Positions 44,321 through 55,256 of a stretch of 64,000 nucleotides of DNA are shown here, piece after piece. The translations under genes and the position numbers were made by a program. Numbering within the stretch: position 1 is the stretch's first letter; each line of letters opens with the position of its first letter. The notes below the pieces were generated by a model. It ran no database searches. It saw only the letters and a program-made list of their open reading frames with translations, and was not told where the DNA came from. Location of the stretch: assembly GCA_020736575.1 (NCBI GenBank), contig JAGPYM010000007.1:1674001-1738000 (forward strand), read 5' to 3'. Source of the DNA: Thelonectria olida. Taxonomy: Eukaryota > Ascomycota > Sordariomycetes > Hypocreales > Nectriaceae.

Positions 44321-45252
44321 AATACAACGCGAGAATGAATCCAAATAAATGCTGCAGCTCTAGGCAAGGGGCACTAATTGATAACTGCCTGACCCCGGAC
44401 TATTACACCTAACATCCCTCTGTTGGGTCTCTAATTAGTAATTACTATATTATAATAAGGCTGTTAATAGAGTTGTTATAATCATTTATTATAAAATTCC
44501 AATACCTAAGTGAACCTTGATTGAGGAACCTAATTCCAAGCCTAATCCCGGGTAGACGCCATATTTCATGCACGGATGGCTGTACACCTTTCAGTAGTGT
44601 AAGATCTTCCCAGGAAAAGCGCGTGCAAATGTAGAACGGGCCCTTCAGCTTTCAGTCAGCTTTGCAGGAGCACCGACGAGCTCCATCCCGAGTGTGTCGG
44701 GCGAGGCAGCGGCCAGCAATCCAACGATCCGTCTCTGGATCAATCCTTAACCTCTGGGATGCTTTCCACCATTAGTCAAAGAACACTTCAACCCTTTTCA
44801 GATTCCGACCACAAATAAAAGATCTTCCGACTTGCCATTTTTTGTGCCACCAGATTTGTTAGCGTGGATTGAAGGGTTCGTTAAGGTTACGAGCTTGAGA
44901 GGTGCCACCAGACACTTCCCAGCACAACGAGTCTTTCTCCCTTAATAGCGCCAACATTGTGAGGAGGATAATTGAAGCATGACAGCTTATTTCTCAAATG
45001 TAATAGAGAGTTGTATTAAGTTGCTAGCTAGTTGCCCAATTTGGTTTCCTGGGGTCACGTTGAGATTTGGTGCCCTGTGGCTTAATACATCCATACACGA
45101 TTTTCTCTGCCGCTCATTTATCGGGTGGCTATAGATTGCTAGAGGACGGAAAATGGGGAAAATCCGCGAAGCGAATGAAAAACCCTAAACCTGAGTCATG
45201 TTCTCAAAACAACACAGCCCATATCTCCAGCTTCATCCACCCCTGCTTAGGA
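44321..45252. other. no supported gene
   Basis: About 930 bp with mildly A+T-rich patches (about 44400-44500). A plus-strand ORF at 45067-45600 overlaps the lectin-like gene on the other strand and is a shadow. Confidence 0.45.
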
Positions 45253-46143
45253 TTACCATCTGGTGATCTTCTTGCTAATTACGAAAGCGGCCCAATCACC
45301 GTTCTGCTGACTAGCTTCACCGTACATAAACTTGAAGACGCTGATCAAAGGGACGCCGCTGGCGTTTGTGGCATTCTTGACCGACGCAAAAACCCTAAGG
45401 CTCAACCCGGAACTCCTGTTGACTGTGGCCGAGATGGACGAGCCTGGAGCAATCTCATGGGGTTGAGAGTCCTCCTCGCCGAGGGAGCCCTGAGTCCACA
45501 CTCCTGGCCATTTGCTGCTAGAGCAGGCCTCGCTGAGACAGCCGTTGGAGTTCACGTAGTAGACGCGGATCAGTGGAGTTTGTTAGCGATAGTGTTATAA
45601 AATTGGATAGAGGATGTCGGCCTACCTCCTTGACTTGGTTGGCTTCCCAGGCAATGGCGGCGACCTGCTGAGTTTCCGCACTGACAATGACGTCGTTCTT
45701 GTTATCGTCCTTGTCTTGAAGTTCTATCAATTTTGAGGTGTAGTCGCCGGTTCCATTGTCGTTGGGGGAAAGAAGGTAGCTGAGCTTGCGGTCTTTGTTG
45801 ACGTAGAACAGATAGGTCTTGCCTCCACTGTCGACGGCAACAATATCTTTGGGGAGCTGAGGAACCTGAGAGGTGACATTAGCATTGAAACTTAGCGAGC
45901 GTGGAGAGATGGCATTTTTACAGGCATGGTTGATGGGAGTAGACGTTGGTCTGGAGGGAAACTGCTGGCTGGAGTAGAGTGATGAGAAGGCTCTGAGTTG
46001 GTAATCTGAAGAAGGAAAGCAGTGTCAGAGGTGGTTGTTGATGTGGTTAGGAAATCTGAGTTCGAGTCGAAGGAAACGTCCAGCTTTATACGTGTTCCGT
46101 CAGCCAGACTCATCTCAAAGCTCATGGCGGTCGTGCTCTTCAT
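45253..46143 (-). CDS. fucose-specific-lectin-like beta-propeller protein with a damaged splice acceptor
   Basis: The coding pieces are 46143-45922, 45865-45626 and 45579-45253 (262 residues if spliced). Intron 1 (45921-45866, GTAAAA...CAG) is normal. Intron 2 has a good donor (GTAGGC at 45625), but the acceptor expected by frame and family reads AA rather than AG at 45581-45580. Blade-like motifs are KTYLFYVNKDRKLSYLLSP and LIRVYYVNSNGCLSE, then SSSKWPGVWTQGSL, resembling fungal fucolectin repeats (V.VYY.d....i.E......W..G.L). There is no signal peptide. If unspliced, translation runs into another frame and stops at about 45518, losing the last blades. It may be a recent pseudogene or use an alternative site. 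Confidence 0.6.
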
Positions 46144-47760
46144 TGTTGCGCATCGAAAAGGGAAGCATCACTCGTCCGTACAGAATTGATGCCCCTCTTA
46201 GCTCTTCGCGGCGGATGTAGTAGTTGCCGGGACAGACATGCCGTTCAAAGCGAGGCTACAGCCAATTGACGCGTAGACCTATACCCTGCATGACAGAGAT
46301 GAGACATTGCCTCTGACTGTGGTGGTCTGGACCTTGTGATGTGAAAGAAAAGACGCATGAGAGTCGTCATTCACGTTCTTCAGACTGCATGTCCAGCCAG
46401 CCACCGATCAAGCCATTGTCAGATCCTTCCTTAGAGAACTTGTGATCTTCGTGTACAAGAGCCGGATGTAGAAAAGGTCAACAGGAAAGTAGTATTGCAG
46501 AAGTACCGCTAGCCAATGGCCCAGTCCTCCTGTCTGACCTCAACTATGAAATAAGCACTTGGCCAAGGCGAATCATCGAGTTTACCAATCACTGCTTCAT
46601 CTTGTGCCTCCATGGAATCCTCGCCACTATCTCTAACCTCTGCTAGTATTAGGCAGAGTGTCCCGCATTATCCTTGAAGAGTAGGCATAAAAGAAATATT
46701 GCCTTTATCCCGTATCATAGCCGGCTTTGAAATCATTAACAAGCCACTATATCTTTATCATGTTCTACCACACTCTATTGCATTATTATCACATCTTCTT
46801 TAACAACAATTCCCTTACCAAATAAACAACAGAAGCTCAAATTTATCCTATTTTGGCAAAATATCGTCTTACAGAAACGTCGATGTTGAATCGCATCAGC
46901 CCATTCTATGGCGTGGCTGAGACCTGTCTTACCTAGACCAAACGTTCAATTGCCGCACACTAGGTATGTACCGAAACCAGTCTCCCCCTTACATTCCAGC
47001 CAGCCACCTGCTATGGCCGCTAGCCACTGCTCATATCAGCCAGCCATGTGCAGAGTAAACTAACTGTAAAGAAATAATGTGCGACGGTAGTGTCAACTGG
47101 AATTCAATAGTATCAGCCCATACTCAAGCCGAGGCCATCCCTTCATCTGATCTCAATAAACTCATCAATAGAGAGCCCCTTCCGCCATGTTCCAGCTCCA
47201 GGCTCGAGCCTTCTCAGCTGAATCTGAATGGCAGGCTAGTATTCATTCGGAGCGAACGAAACACTGCAGGGAGCTAAGAGCTCCTTGCATAGTAGTCACC
47301 GTATCAACTTGGCTCGCTCAGGATTGTCGGTGGATTTTGAGGCCTCTGCCTTGCCAATAACAAACTTGGGTTTCACTGGAAGCGTGATTAACCAAGAACA
47401 CACTCAATCTTGAAGGAATATTTTGGCCGTGATCGGCGTTGACAAGTGTGAAAGAATTCACTGATAATCCTGAACAAGTCACTTGATACGGTAGTCAAAG
47501 TAGCAGCAGACAAGAGGTACCTAGCTCACGGTCTAGACTCATCGCTGAGTTCCTTCGACGTACCCGGGCAGCTTTGTTTTCCCCACTGGTACTTCCTCAT
47601 ATATTGCCCTCGATCATTCGTTCCTGCAGAGTCCAGTCAAGCGAACACAGCCAGCCGTCACCGAATCTCGCTCGTCACAAACTCTCCAGGTCATTGACGA
47701 CCCCTAAACCTGTTCACCTACCGCCTGTCTCTCTCTTGGCCCCTAGGCGCTGTTGTCGAT
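46144..47760. other. no supported gene
   Basis: About 1.6 kb upstream of two divergent genes (lectin-like and Ser/Thr-rich). Several CCAGCCAGCC words recur (near 46391, 46993 and 47036), but no coding signal was found. Confidence 0.45.
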
Positions 47761-48837
47761 ATGCTGGCCACTTTTCTCTTCCGAGCCGCCGTCGTCACGA
47801 CCCCGTGGCTGGCGAGACTGGTCGCTGCCGAAGCTGGTAAGCTTACCTCGACACCAGATTACAAGTATACTTGAACCCACTGATTTACTGACCCTGTACA
47901 CGACAGATCAAGTGGCTTTACAACAGCCTCTTATGGGCACTATGGCCTTTGTGGTAGGAACAACGATGGGCGAATGTGCCCCTTCCATAACCGTGTGCGG
48001 AAAGACGGACACGGTTTTGGTTATTCACTCCCCAAAGTCCACCTCCTATGCGACCGTAAACCATACGACTACAACAACAGTGGTACGTTTCCTGTGACTA
48101 AAGCGCGTTAATTCCTAGGACAAACACACTCACGCGTTAACCAGGAACTTCCGACTCAAACCAACGTCATCACCCAAGTCACGGTTGAAACGGTCAACCC
48201 TGAAACCGAAGGTACGCACATAACGACCCCAGCCAACCCAGACTTACCTACCTTATGGTTGGTGGATGACTGACATTGACTGGCCCCAGGTCACTGTCGC
48301 AGCACCACCGTCATCTACGACGATGTCGTCACCACCATCACGGTCGACGTCAATGTCACTACCACCTGCGAATTCGTCCCTATAGAGAACTCCACGACCA
48401 TAGTGACCAGCAGGGTCACCGGCAAGGCAATCGAACAATGTTATTTGAAGACAACGGACTCCAGCACATCATCTTCTCCCCAGTCTGTCGGTGAGAATTC
48501 GACACAGGTGCCGCCGCCGGTGAGTACACCCGCGGAAGGGAATAACTCGCCGGCGGGTACGGGCTCAGCTACCGGTGCTGGAGAGGGTTATGCTTCTCAG
48601 TCTACATCAACGGGTAGCTCATTCTCGGCATCTGCGGGGTCAGCTACGGATGCTGGAGAGGGTTATCAGTTTACATCAACGGGTGGCTCAGTCCCGGCGT
48701 CGTCATGGGAACTAGACTCATCAGAAGATGAGAATGTAGGTGCGGATGTAGATGTGGAGGTAGATGTGGAGGTAGATGTGGATGTTGCTGTGGATGCAGG
48801 AGAGGATTCCGAATATCAGACGCTGCCTGGTTCCTGA
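47761..48837 (+). CDS. secreted Ser/Thr-rich repeat protein, four exons
   Basis: The exons are 47761-47836, 47907-48082, 48145-48211 and 48290-48837 (288 residues). All introns are GT-AG, 62-78 bp, and in phase. MLATFLFRAAVVTTPWLARL-VAAEA is a signal peptide. The mature protein begins with a small Cys-containing region (GECAPSITVCGKTD, later GHCRSTTVIYDDVV, TTTCEF and QCYLKTT) rich in Thr-Val strands. It then turns into a Ser/Thr/Gly stalk with a duplicated GSAT(G/D)AGEGY unit. The tail is an acidic Asp-Val/Glu-Val array (ADVDVEVDVEVDVDVAVDAG). No transmembrane helix or GPI signal is evident at the C-terminus. I do not recognise the family; a cell-wall or secreted glycoprotein is inferred. 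Confidence 0.7.
48558..48706 (+). repeat. two in-frame 69-75 bp tandem units
   Basis: Copies at about 48560-48634 and 48638-48705 share GGTTAT, GCTGGAGAG, TACATCAACGGGT and GGCTCA words. They encode GSATGAGEGYASQSTSTGSS and GSATDAGEGYQFTSTGGS. Confidence 0.65.
48739..48800 (+). repeat. GATGTGGAGGTA minisatellite
   Basis: Six- to twelve-base units (GATGTGGAGGTA) repeat in frame and encode the Asp-Val/Glu-Val acidic tract at the C-terminus of the secreted protein. Confidence 0.7.
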
Positions 48838-49631
48838 GAATATTAAGAAGGTGGGATAGTGGATGAAACGGTTAAGCTCAATCGTGGCATCACGCGAGTT
48901 GTTCATGCGGAGGGAGTTCGAGGGGGGCCAGGGGGCTTGAAGGGGGCTTGAAGGGGTTCTTGTTGAGAACTTGAGATATTCATGTTAGCAGCCTGTATGT
49001 CGAGATAACTACATATACAAACTGGAAATTTCTGGACTTGGAGTTGGATTCGTGGAAATGTATCCGGATAGTCATTTACTAGATCGATCCACGCCAGACT
49101 GAAGTTTTCTGTCAGCCAGCCGGGCTTGTACTCGTCCACAGCAAGGAGCAACAGTAGACATCAGGGGCACGACTTCATGTTAGCACAATTGGTATACTGT
49201 TTAACTTGCGTACCACGGCTGTCCGAGTCGCGGGATTCGTTTTATAAAGGCCATTCGACTCTAGTCGGACCATGACTTGGTATTGCGAATGCTATGGTAC
49301 GTGGTGATGTTTTCAGGCGATATTCAGACTACTTGCTCGACAATATACTCGACGGACGGCGGGGGTTGAGGTAGGTGTCTATTCTATCCTAAGTTTAAGT
49401 GCTATTGTGATTACGTGGCCAGGTGACACAAGGTCAGCCTTGTTAGTTGTTTATGCAGGCTTTATGTGCGGCTGCTCCCTTGCAGCAGAAAGGTTTCTAG
49501 TGGCAATCCATATATTTCCTTTATAAGGTAGCCAGTTCCCTTTTGTTCAACAAGTCCGTCTCTATTGCTGGGACTCCCTGCCTTAGCTCCCGCCGGAGTT
49601 CAGTTTCAGCCTCTTCTGAGGTGCTGTAAGA
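48838..49631. other. no supported gene, short G-rich direct repeat
   Basis: About 790 bp. A small direct repeat GGGGGCTTGAA/GGGGGCTTGAA/GGGG lies at about 48930-48957. ORFs are short and unconvincing. Confidence 0.4.
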
Positions 49632-50417
49632 CTATCCTGCTCTTCTTTCATATGCCACGCTGTTCCTCTTCACCCACCTTCGCTTAGCTCAAGCCGATAG
49701 AATAAATCTCGAGCCCATATTCAATCGCCTTAACCATGGGGAAACTTGGGCCCGCTGGGTAGCTCTCAGAGAAGACGTGCCTCGAGAGATAAGTCTATTC
49801 GATTACGTGACTACTTGGGAGAAGCTGGAATGGCTTGACTCGGTCGAGCGATATGACATGGTGGACCGGGGGCGGGGGAGGTTTTCGAGAAGAATCAGCA
49901 ATGCCAATACGATACCCCAACCTAGAAACAGATCACCCAGTGTTGCAAGTTTCAGCTCGGCGGGCAGCCATACAGGAAGCATGATGGCCATGGAGGAGCG
50001 TCTCGAGGTTCTGTACTTTGCGTACGGATCCGACCTGTCGACGGAGCAGATGCAACAGAGGTGCCCGTATTCGACTCCGGCTGGGCTTGCGCACCTGGAA
50101 GGTTGGAGGTGGTTCATCAATTCGCGGGGATATGCCAATATTGCGCAGCAGCCATTGGACGATGATGACGAGAACGATGATGGCTGCCAGGTCGCGCTAG
50201 TGGTGATGACGATGAGGTGCTGCGCACGCTTATCTACGTGGATGAGCAGCGAGTTGAGGATGGTGTGCCGTGTGACGAGTATATTGGCAGAATGGAGAGG
50301 GGTATTGAGTGTGCGGTTGAGGAATGGGGTATGGATAAAGGATATGTAGAGCGTGTTATAAGGCCGGCCATGGGCAATATCCCGACTAGACTTGGACACA
50401 ACATGTCGGCTTTCTAA
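49632..50417 (+). pseudogene. gamma-glutamylcyclotransferase-like relic
   Basis: One frame is open from just after a TAA and reads ATLFLFTHLRLAQADR, then NHGETWARWVALREDVPREI. Further on it reads VLYFAYGSDLSTEQMQQRCP and GLAHLEGWRWFINSRGYANI, the YGSNL cofactor-loop signature of the GGCT/AIG2 fold. At about 50200 the family continues in another frame: EVLRTLIYVDEQRVEDGVPC, then EYIGRMERGIECAVEEWGMD. About 50-60 residues that normally carry the VYG.LY strand and the catalytic Glu are missing. There is no clear ATG for the first part, although an ATG at 49777 could start a shorter ORF (to 50349). The internal deletion plus frameshift indicates a dead gene. N-terminal relatives are unknown to me. 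Confidence 0.6.
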
Positions 50418-50657
50418 ACTGAAATTTTGGAGTAAGGTAGAATTCTCAATCCTGAATTGCATATTCAAGTTTTAAATTGATATCTTCTTATTTTGGGATG
50501 CTGCACAATATTGAAATCAACGACTTTGGTCTATCCAGGGGGATATTCTGGTGTCCGACGGGAGCTTTGTTGTTGTTGGTTCCTCGAGCAAGATCCAGGG
50601 CAAGGCGATAGTTGTAGGGAAGTGGAAACACTAAAGGGCGCATGCTTCCATCCGCTT

Positions 50658-50873
50658 CTAGGCTCTGCGCTTTGGCACTGGAGCGAAAAATTCTGTGTCC
50701 TCAGCAGCAGCTCGTTCGTCGGCCTGTTGCTCTTGAAGGGCGTATGTCGCCTTATCGTCGGACCTCATTATATCACGAGGACTAGATGACAGCTTCCGTT
50801 TTCTTGTTTTGCGCGTCGATTTGAGGCCCTTATTAGGATCCCTAGCTAACTGCATCTCCTCAGCCCGGGTCAA
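50658..50873 (-). pseudogene. basic ORF fragment, possibly transposase C-terminus
   Basis: A 71-codon minus-strand ORF with a basic nuclear-signal-like stretch (KSTRKTRKRKLSSSPRDIM) followed by a polar helix (ALQEQQADERAAAEDTEF). This is the kind of tail seen on pogo/Tc1-type DDE transposases. It borders an A+T-biased stretch at 50880-51300. No catalytic part was found, and the assignment is a guess. Confidence 0.25.
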
Positions 50874-50879
50874 ATCGTC

Positions 50880-51430
50880 ATAGAGCTATCTATATGAAAT
50901 AGATAATATAGCATTATTATAGCTGGGAGGTATTTTATCTGTGGTAAAATTATAGAGCCTTAAAGTTAAATAAGTATTAGGATTAATAGGTAATCTATCT
51001 GGAGCCCGAAAGGGCTATACTAAACTGTTAATATATAGCGTAATAGTAGGGCTATCCTATATCCCTAATATTTAATCTCCTGCATAACTTCTAGTATCTC
51101 GAACCCTTTGCTATCTTCTTAAAGAAAGTTATAATGCTATATCGATACGGTTGACTCTTTCCTATAATAGTTTAGGTTAAGGCCGATAACTGCCATTTAA
51201 ACGTAAGATATAATTGGAGGCCAGCTTCCTCAAGCTCTTACTATCTTGCGAATATAATATCTTAATAACCACCCCCAGGTAGGCCGCTTCTTAATGTTGA
51301 AACTGAGCATCCGGTTCGCGTCGCATTGGGTTCGAGGGTTCAAATTCATCGTTAGAAATATCTTACAGTAAGGCGTCCGGGTGTCGGCTCATAGTCAAAG
51401 CTACTAGGTGCCAATGCCACGGTGGCGCTA
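50880..51430. other. moderately AT-biased stretch, no gene
   Basis: TA-rich words interspersed with normal sequence, resembling a short, partly mutated repeat. No terminal repeats or coding signal were identified. Confidence 0.35.
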
Positions 51431-51744
51431 GGTTCATGTAAACAAGTACCGCACTTTGTCATCCACGAAGTTTTTCACTTGCGGGTCGAGCTCGAGCGCT
51501 CTCTGGAGGCGAAGGTAATGCTTTAGAGGGATAATGAACGTAGCCAAACCCAAATCGGTCTCTAATTCGTGTTGGTTTGCTCGTGCGACGAATAAAGACA
51601 GCACTCGAGTCTCGTCCGAAGAGTTCGTTCCCTGAGCTCGATCGACGGTCGGAGGAGGCGGAGGCGGCGAGAATATCGTTATAAAGGTAGGTATAGAAAC
51701 GGGCGGAAGCACTACAGGGCAAAGCTAGTCGCACTTGCAGGCAA

Positions 51745-52380
51745 TAGAGTAGGCTATCCAACAAGAAGTCGATATAATCAACATGTTCTTTGGGTTCGAT
51801 GGTGTGGACATGCGAGTCGATGACGCGCTCGGCTTTGCACGAGACAAAGGGATCCTTATATTTGCAGCTATGGCGAATGGAGGTATCTATGATAAGGCCG
51901 CTTGGCCAGCCAGAGAGTCCAAGGATGCCATTGGCATTCACTCTTGCACTGAGATGGGCAAGAAGAGTTCAAACTTCACTCCCATGCCTGTTGACCGAAA
52001 TCCGAACTTCATGGTTATCGGCGAGCAAATCATAGCCCACTGGCCGACTGCCAAAAGGGGCGGCTTTCGTGATGCTGAAGGAACCTCTTTCGCCACACCG
52101 GTTGCAGTTACTATGGCGGCGCTGATTCTGGCGTTCGTGAATCAGACACGATGTCAGAAGCTTCGGGAAGAATGCGAAGAGAAGGTAAAGGTGAAAGAAT
52201 TGTGGCAGAACTGGGGCATGACCAGTGTTGGAGAAGATCAGCGAGAAGCCGACAGACCGCTATTCATGGATCAATCCCATGCTGCTTTGGGCGACGTTTC
52301 CGGAGGACGACGAGGAGGACACGCCTGAGGTAAGCCGAGAGCACGGTTGGATAGTTATTCATAGAGCGCTGAGCAAATGA
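51745..52380 (+). pseudogene. subtilisin-like serine protease (S8) relic
   Basis: The stretch AIQQEVDIINMFFGF, then GILIFAAMANGG and GTSFATPVAVTMAALILAFV, is the second half of a subtilase. It includes the oxyanion-hole Asn region and the catalytic Ser in GTSFATP (near 52086). The Asp and His halves of the triad are absent upstream, where the frame is closed by TAG at about 51741. After KVKVKELWQNWGM a one-base frameshift near 52215 moves the conserved tail (VLEKISEKPTDRYSWINPML, later EHGWIVIHRALSK) to another frame, ending at TGA 52378-52380. An ORF using MFFGF at 51783 runs to 52328 but is not a functional protease. 5' truncation plus frameshift make this a pseudogene. Confidence 0.65.
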
Positions 52381-52533
52381 GACGATACTCAGATCGACAA
52401 TGCCAAAAGACTCCTTCCAGCAACCACTTTGTGTAGATGCAGCTCAGAGAATGTCACCATACCTGAGATTGTGGGCAGAGAGGACATGGTAGACATAAGA
52501 CGTGGCTAAAGCGAAATCCAGCGCAGCTTGTGA

Positions 52534-52932
52534 GACCGAATTCACCAATACTTTGACGCAGATGAGGCAAACAGCAAATATTGGTGCTGGTGTGCCTTTG
52601 GCAGCACTCACGGCAAGGGGCTTCAAGAACAGCCGCATTATGTCCACGACGAATGGGGTGTGCAAGGTTCGCGGCTGCGACGTCTGCGATTGTGGATGGA
52701 TGACTCGGAAACCATCACTGGGCTGCGGTTCACAAGTCAAGATGGGGATGAGAGTCCACGTTGGGGTTATTGTGAGGCAGAGAGCCCGGTTGAGTTGGAA
52801 CTGCACACGACTTTGGGTGGAAAGACTCGAGGACTAAAATTCATTATCGATTCAAACATGAGGGCTGTCACTTATGAGGATTCGGTGGTTGTGGGCATTC
52901 GAATCTTGGAGGTTGACAGTCCTTCTGGATAG
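52534..52932 (+). pseudogene. lectin-like (jacalin-type?) coding remnant
   Basis: A frame open from just after TGA (52531) to TAG encodes about 132 residues without an early ATG. It contains KYWCWCAFGSTHGKG, RLRRLRLWMDDSETITGLRF, then TSQDGDESPRWGYCEAES and TRGLKFIIDSNMRAVTYEDS. The Gly-rich start, regular beta-strand pattern and RL..LRLW..DSETITGL phrase resemble a jacalin-like beta-prism, but I cannot confirm it. It may be the last exon of a decayed gene; the first ATG in frame is at 52856. It directly follows the subtilase relic, so the two could once have been neighbours or parts of one protein. Confidence 0.4.
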
Positions 52933-53730
52933 CCAAGGAAGCTGCTCCTCCACATACCAAATCTACATGCAGGTTTCAATTATTCTTGACGTGTGACGTT
53001 GCCGCATATGCGTTGCATATTGCCCCTCAACAAACCATCGCAGAATATGCCGAGGAGTACGTAGAGATGGCTTCGATGAAGGCATCTCCGCCTCTTCGAT
53101 TACTGCGCCACCGACCAATTTGTGTTATTATCGAACCCCGCTCTTGGGCTGAATTTATTGCTCATTAAACTTGCCCCTTGACTAGTCCTCCCGTGCATAC
53201 TCAGGCGGGAGCCTTGTTGAACGCCTTGCCTAGGTACCTTAGTGCTGTATGATACATGAAGCTTAATCCGTCAACAACACCATGAACGAGAGAGAGACAC
53301 CATCAATAATAGGTGGTTGGAGCCCATCCCCGGCGGGGTTGATTGTGCGTAGACGCTATAGTTCCTGGCTTTTTTACAGGTTGAAATCTCAAGGCTCAGC
53401 GCATGTCTCAAGCATGCCCCAAAGGCACAGCCGCACAGCCCGTCTACTTACTACTCCGTTTGAGGATGCATAGTGGTATTTCGCCGTTCAGCTGCCCTCG
53501 AAATACTCCACTCTGTATGCGGTGACTGGAATAGCTTCGAAGTGGCTTGCATAAAGGGAGGGCTGGACCTCAGCTGGGCAGCGATAACTGGCTGCGTATA
53601 AAGCACTTCCCTCAGCCGCACCGTCTTCAGCTTCTCCATTCCGATTTAACATCGCGAGACTCGCCGCACGAGTTGGGTATTAGCCCCATCCTGCGGTTCT
53701 CGCTGGGAATTTACGCCGTCATTGTCCGTC
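52933..53730. other. no supported gene
   Basis: About 800 bp upstream of the CFEM-like gene with only short ORFs. Confidence 0.4.
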
Positions 53731-54687
53731 ATGTTTTCCAACGCACTCTCTCCGTTCCTCGTCCTCGTCCTCCCGATCGTCACGGCCCTTTCTACATCGA
53801 CCGATGCTCCTGCGCCCGTCGGAACTTCCGATCGAATCCCCCCAATAATTACTTCTGCTGTCCAATTGCCAGCTCCTCTGGAGCGGCGAGGTGCAGAAGA
53901 GTTCGAAACATTGGCAGGATACACGCGTCTACTCTGGTGCGCTCAGGGTTGCCTGGCAGGAGGTCGAGACAACGTCTGGAACTTTGCGGGGTGCGGTAAG
54001 AATGTATGTGTGTGTCGAGCGGATAGGCAGCCTGTCGTGGTCCAGAGCCTGGAGTCCTGTATCAGCGCGAACTGCGGGACTGGCACGGTAGACATAGTCG
54101 GCGCCACCAGCGTTTTTGCCCTGTTCTGCAGTTCTGTGACTGGCATTGAGGATTATGTTGTTCCCACCGCCGGTACCGAAGAGAATGCGCCCGTTACTGC
54201 GACCGAGTTCACGACGGTAACGGTTGTGTCGTCCTCCAGCAAGCCATCGAGTGAGTTTGTTGTCTTTCTGATGATGGTAAGCAAGCTGATTTGGTACACG
54301 GTGCTGATTATTGACACATACTCCAGCTACTACCGATCTGGATTCTTCTTCATCTTTAACCGTCGTGGAAACTGGGAGCACATCCTGTGAGACCCCCATT
54401 GATGGATACCCTGAAGCCGAGTCGAGTCGATTCTCGACACTAATGATTTGATTTGCTTAGCACCTGATCCTGCTGTATCATATCTCGAGTCTTCAAGTGC
54501 CGCCGCGCCGTCGAGTTCGCTATCCTCTTCACCATCTGGCAATGGTGGCTCTGGGGGAAGTAGTGGCCTGAGCACTGCAGAGAAACTTGCGATAGTCTTT
54601 GGTGTGCTGAGCTTAATAGTGGCTATTGGGATTGGTTGCTGGCAGGGGAGGTCAGGGAGCATGACTCGGCGGGCTCTTTCTCTATAA
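53731..54687 (+). CDS. CFEM-like membrane-anchored surface protein, three exons
   Basis: The exons are 53731-54250, 54327-54386 and 54461-54687 (268 residues), with GT-AG introns of 76 and 74 bp in phase. The signal peptide is about residues 1-20 (MFSNALSPFLVLVLPIVTAL). A basic ERR (51-53) could be a Kex2-type site. Eight cysteines (70, 74, 88, 93, 95, 110, 115, 133) are spaced as in CFEM-like domains, with GCGKNVCVC, SLESCISANC and the final SVFALFC. A Ser/Thr-rich stalk follows, then one membrane helix at about 236-255 (KLAIVFGVLSLIVAIGIGCW) and a short basic tail. CFEM proteins bind haem or act at host and wall surfaces. The CFEM call rests on Cys count and spacing only. Confidence 0.72.
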
Positions 54688-54849
54688 AAGGTATAATTAA
54701 TGGCCGCTGTTAAAACCGCGTTATAGACACTTTACACCAATGCTGTTATTTTTACATACGTGATATATGCATTGAGATTCTATGCGCATGGAACTTTTAT
54801 GTTATTATGTCGTAATTGGAACTGTCTTGGAAAACAGACCTAGTCATTG

Positions 54850-55157
54850 ATTGCAACTCTGGATCTCGATCCAGATATACTCGGGTTTGAGTTTGCATCG
54901 AACCGCAACAGCGGCGAGGAAAATATAGCATACTACCACCTAAACGGCCGCCTCGCCGACCTACAATGCGAGCTCGAAAGCCCACGGCCGCAAGGATGGC
55001 TGGAGAGGCACATGGAAAGGAAGAGCGGCGGGCGCTGTATCATGATGGCGACATTGGTCGGGATTGGCTTTGCATGCTGCTGGGCATGGCATCTCTAGGA
55101 GTGAGCTTATATCAGGCATGGTTGGGGTATCAAGCCTGGCAACACCTAGTTACTTAA
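54850..55157 (+). pseudogene. C-terminal membrane-domain relic, frameshifted
   Basis: One frame reads EENIAYYHLNGRLADLQCEL, then ESPRPQGWLERHMERKSGGR and CIMMATLVGIGF, a conserved C-terminal module of fungal membrane proteins (normally ...R...YVMMATL.GVF.A...G). At about 55075 the reading moves to another frame, which completes the helix as LGMASLGVSLYQAWLGYQAW. Frame change plus absence of any upstream part show it is a fragment. The parent family is one I know only as hypothetical. Confidence 0.5.
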
Positions 55158-55256
55158 CTTGATGGTGTATTTCTTGCGTAACCTTTCCATAGTACACATG
55201 ACCGTATCCATTTCCTTCGCCTCTCGAGTCCTCAGCCTGCGAGGACTTGTCGATTC

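Noticed and set aside
44396..44470. Possible tRNA gene in a short A+T-rich stretch
   Set aside because: No cloverleaf with A and B box consensus could be formed by eye.
45067..45600. Plus-strand ORF of 177 codons
   Set aside because: Antisense to the lectin-like exons, whose motif evidence is better.
51459..51941. Minus-strand ORF of 160 codons
   Set aside because: Overlaps the subtilase relic on the other strand and is Ser/Arg-rich without motifs.
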